Positions 62,445 to 64,000 of a stretch of 64,000 bases of DNA are shown one piece after another. The notes beneath the pieces are model-generated. The model had not been told where the DNA came from and ran no database searches. It was given only the letters and a program-made list of their open reading frames with translations. Where the stretch lies: positions 1 through 64,000 of the forward strand of contig JAPYTH010000004.1 of assembly GCA_029936295.1 (NCBI GenBank), written 5' to 3'. Positions within the stretch are counted from its first letter, which is position 1; each line of letters starts with the position of its first letter. The stretch comes from TMED109 sp015660425 (GTDB lineage: Bacteria > Pseudomonadota > Alphaproteobacteria > TMED109). A program made the position numbers and the translations under genes.

Positions 62445-63335
62445 TTAAAACTCAAAATTTTTTACTTTTTCAAGAATAAAATCTCTAAAAGCTGTTACTC
62501 TTCTAGTAGCTCTTAGTTCGGCTGGATAGACAAAAAATGCTTCTATTGGAGGTCCTTCTATATCTTGAAGTATCTGTGTGCATGAGCTAATTTCTTTCAC
62601 CATTACAGTTGGGAGAGCAGCTATGCCTATTCCGTTTTCAACAGCTCTTATCATTCCAACAATGTTATTAATTGAAAAGATCGGTTGAAAATTTATATCT
62701 AGTTTTGATAGCATGCCAGTCAGCCAATTAGTTCCAGGAAATGGTATGTTGGTAGATTCTCCATAGCTTACTATTTTATGATTTAAAAGGTCTTTAACTG
62801 AATTAGGGGACCCATTTTTTTTAATATAGTCAAGAGAGGCAAATATACCCATATGCCCTGTGAAAAGATGTCTTTGAATTAGATCTGGTTGTTTTGGTGG
62901 AGATAATCTAATAGCTATATCCGCTTCTCTCATTCCTAGGTCTAGTTCTGTGTCACCAACTATTAAAGTAAGAGAAATTTCAGGATATTTATCTAAAAAT
63001 TCATCTATATGTGAAGTTAACCAAACAGAACCAAATGCCACTGTAGTAGTTACTCTAAGAGACCCTTGCGGTTTTTCTTTATTAATAGTTAATGAATTCT
63101 CAGCTGATGATATTTTATCAAAAACTTCATTTGCATATTTTAATAATGTTTCTCCTTGTTCTGTCAATAATAATCCTCTTGCATGTCTATGAAAGAGCAT
63201 TATTCCTATTTCTTCTTCTAGTTTTTTTATTTGTCTACTGGCTGCAGATTGACTTAAATTAAGTTTAATTCCAGCATGAGTAAAGCTCTGTTCTTGAGCA
63301 ACGTATCTAAAAATTTTAAGTTTTTCCCAGTCCAT
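62445..63335 (-). CDS. LysR family transcriptional regulator
   Basis: 296 residues: N-terminal winged helix (DWEKLKIFRYVAQEQSFTHAG, LNLSQSAASRQIKKLEEEIG, LFHRHARGLLLTEQGE) and a periplasmic-binding-like effector domain (GSLRVTTTVAFGSVWL, ADIAIRL, NGIGIAALPTVMV). Gene target unknown; it follows trxB by 8 bases on the same strand, a pairing frequent in alphaproteobacteria, so redox or trxB-linked control is possible but not shown. Confidence 0.92.
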   Translation of the reverse strand: MDWEKLKIFRYVAQEQSFTHAGIKLNLSQSAASRQIKKLEEEIGIMLFHRHARGLLLTEQGETLLKYANEVFDKISSAENSLTINKEKPQGSLRVTTTVAFGSVWLTSHIDEFLDKYPEISLTLIVGDTELDLGMREADIAIRLSPPKQPDLIQRHLFTGHMGIFASLDYIKKNGSPNSVKDLLNHKIVSYGESTNIPFPGTNWLTGMLSKLDINFQPIFSINNIVGMIRAVENGIGIAALPTVMVKEISSCTQILQDIEGPPIEAFFVYPAELRATRRVTAFRDFILEKVKNFEF

Positions 63336-63343
63336 AATTAATT

Positions 63344-64000
63344 CTATAAAGGTTTAGCATTTAAGGAAAGAAATTTTTCAGCTTCTAAAGCTGCCATACA
63401 TCCATGACCTGCAGCTGTAACGGCTTGTCTATAAATCTTATCTTGTACATCTCCAGCTGCATAAACGCCTTCAATATTTGTTTTTGTGCTATCGCTCTTG
63501 GTAAGTATATAGTTTTCTTTATCCATACTTAATTGGTTAAAAAATAATTTGGTATTAGGGTCGTGTCCTATAGCAATGAATATTCCATCTACATCTATCT
63601 TAGTTAATTTAGTATCAATAGTAGATTTTATTATAGCCTGTTTAACTACTAATGGTGATTCATCTCCGATTACTTCTTCTAATATATGATCCCAAATAAC
63701 ATTAATTTTATCATTATTAAATAATCTATCTTGCAATATTTTTTCTGCTCTTAATTTATTTTTTCTATGAATGAGGGTAACTTTAGAGGCAAAATTTGTT
63801 AAAAATAAAGCTTCTTCTACTGCTGTATTACCTCCTCCTACTACCATTACTTCTTTGTTTCTATAAAAAAATCCATCGCATGTTGCGCAGGCACTTACAC
63901 CAAAGCCTCTAAATTTTTTTTCTGTAGGCATGTTTAACCATCTTGCTGATGCTCCAGTAGCTATTATACATGCATCTGAGAAATATTCATCACCATTATC
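63344..64000 (-). CDS. trxB: Thioredoxin reductase (5' end off window)
   Basis: NADPH flavoenzyme that reduces thioredoxin. The frame is open to the window edge: 23 codons before the first ATG encode IIATGASARWL, the conserved end of the FAD domain, so the true start is off the right edge (about 100 residues missing). Visible are the redox pair in CATCDG, NADPH loop VVGGGNTAVEEALFL, FIAIGHDPNT and the FAD-binding AAGDVQDKIYRQAVTAAGHGCMAALEAEKFL (partial). 219 residues are in the window. Source of reducing power for DsbD by family knowledge. Confidence 0.96.
   Translation of the reverse strand, partial: DNGDEYFSDACIIATGASARWLNMPTEKKFRGFGVSACATCDGFFYRNKEVMVVGGGNTAVEEALFLTNFASKVTLIHRKNKLRAEKILQDRLFNNDKINVIWDHILEEVIGDESPLVVKQAIIKSTIDTKLTKIDVDGIFIAIGHDPNTKLFFNQLSMDKENYILTKSDSTKTNIEGVYAAGDVQDKIYRQAVTAAGHGCMAALEAEKFLSLNAKPL

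Overview
The window looks like a stretch of core chromosome from a low-GC alphaproteobacterium with a compact, streamlined genome. Base composition is strongly AT-rich throughout by eye. Alphaproteobacterial markers are the block ctaB-coxF-ctaG-coxC-DUF983-SURF1, split F0 b and b' subunits encoded apart from F1, a CcrM-type GANTC methyltransferase with a RAMA-like tail, DUF1285, DUF6111 and the UbiK/YbjN/ProC/COQ9-like block. The style resembles free-living marine lineages, but the clade cannot be named from this window. I saw no rRNA, tRNA, CRISPR array, prophage or insertion sequence.

Layout. 1-4010: cytochrome aa3 oxidase subunit III and its assembly genes, interrupted by a 100-N gap that hides the end of coxC and most of a DUF983 gene. 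4036-10174: thrC, a GNAT, a DsbD/ScsB-like reductase, a Prx5-type peroxiredoxin, rnhA and thrB. 10236-13408: an unknown lipoprotein, then the ATP synthase F0 operon atpI-B-E-b'-b on the minus strand with a good promoter. 13445-20893: smc, dsbA, dciA, mutY, ccrM, rnhB. 20903-27594: a four-gene MoxR/DUF58/two-large-membrane-protein operon. 27720-30353: DUF1285, a CoA-type Nudix hydrolase, DUF6111 and a CCA-adding-type enzyme. 30359-34167: hemF, an assembly junction and the cytochrome bc1 operon petABC. 34171-44167: a long minus-strand run with mtnP, FKBP, a DLH-family hydrolase, ychF, pth, rplY, prs, a lipoprotein, pgeF, a MidA-like gene, lgt and hldD. 44279-46758: UbiK, YbjN, ProC and a TetR/COQ9-like gene. 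46765-53152: an EnvZ/OmpR-like pair, ilvE, moaE, moaD, pgsA and uvrC. 53153-53579: a long non-coding region with a DnaA-box cluster. 53580-64000: folB, a PTR1-like SDR, uvrB, two divergent class I aminotransferases, a molybdopterin oxidoreductase, MsrP, a LysR regulator and the 3' two thirds of trxB.

Together the genes cover aerobic respiration (oxidase assembly, bc1, F0), threonine and proline synthesis, molybdenum cofactor and Mo enzymes, periplasmic thiol control (DsbA, DsbD, MsrP), UvrBC repair and cell-envelope steps. Nothing looks like a mobile or defence island. The parts most worth a second look are the 53153-53579 intergenic region (perfect DnaA box, GANTC site and CtrA-like motif), a perfect 30-bp inverted repeat between hldD and ubiK plus shorter AT-rich inverted repeats at other divergent junctions, near-identical leader peptides on the two F0 b-type subunits, the MoxR/DUF58/DUF4159 operon, and an assembly artefact at 31227-31436.
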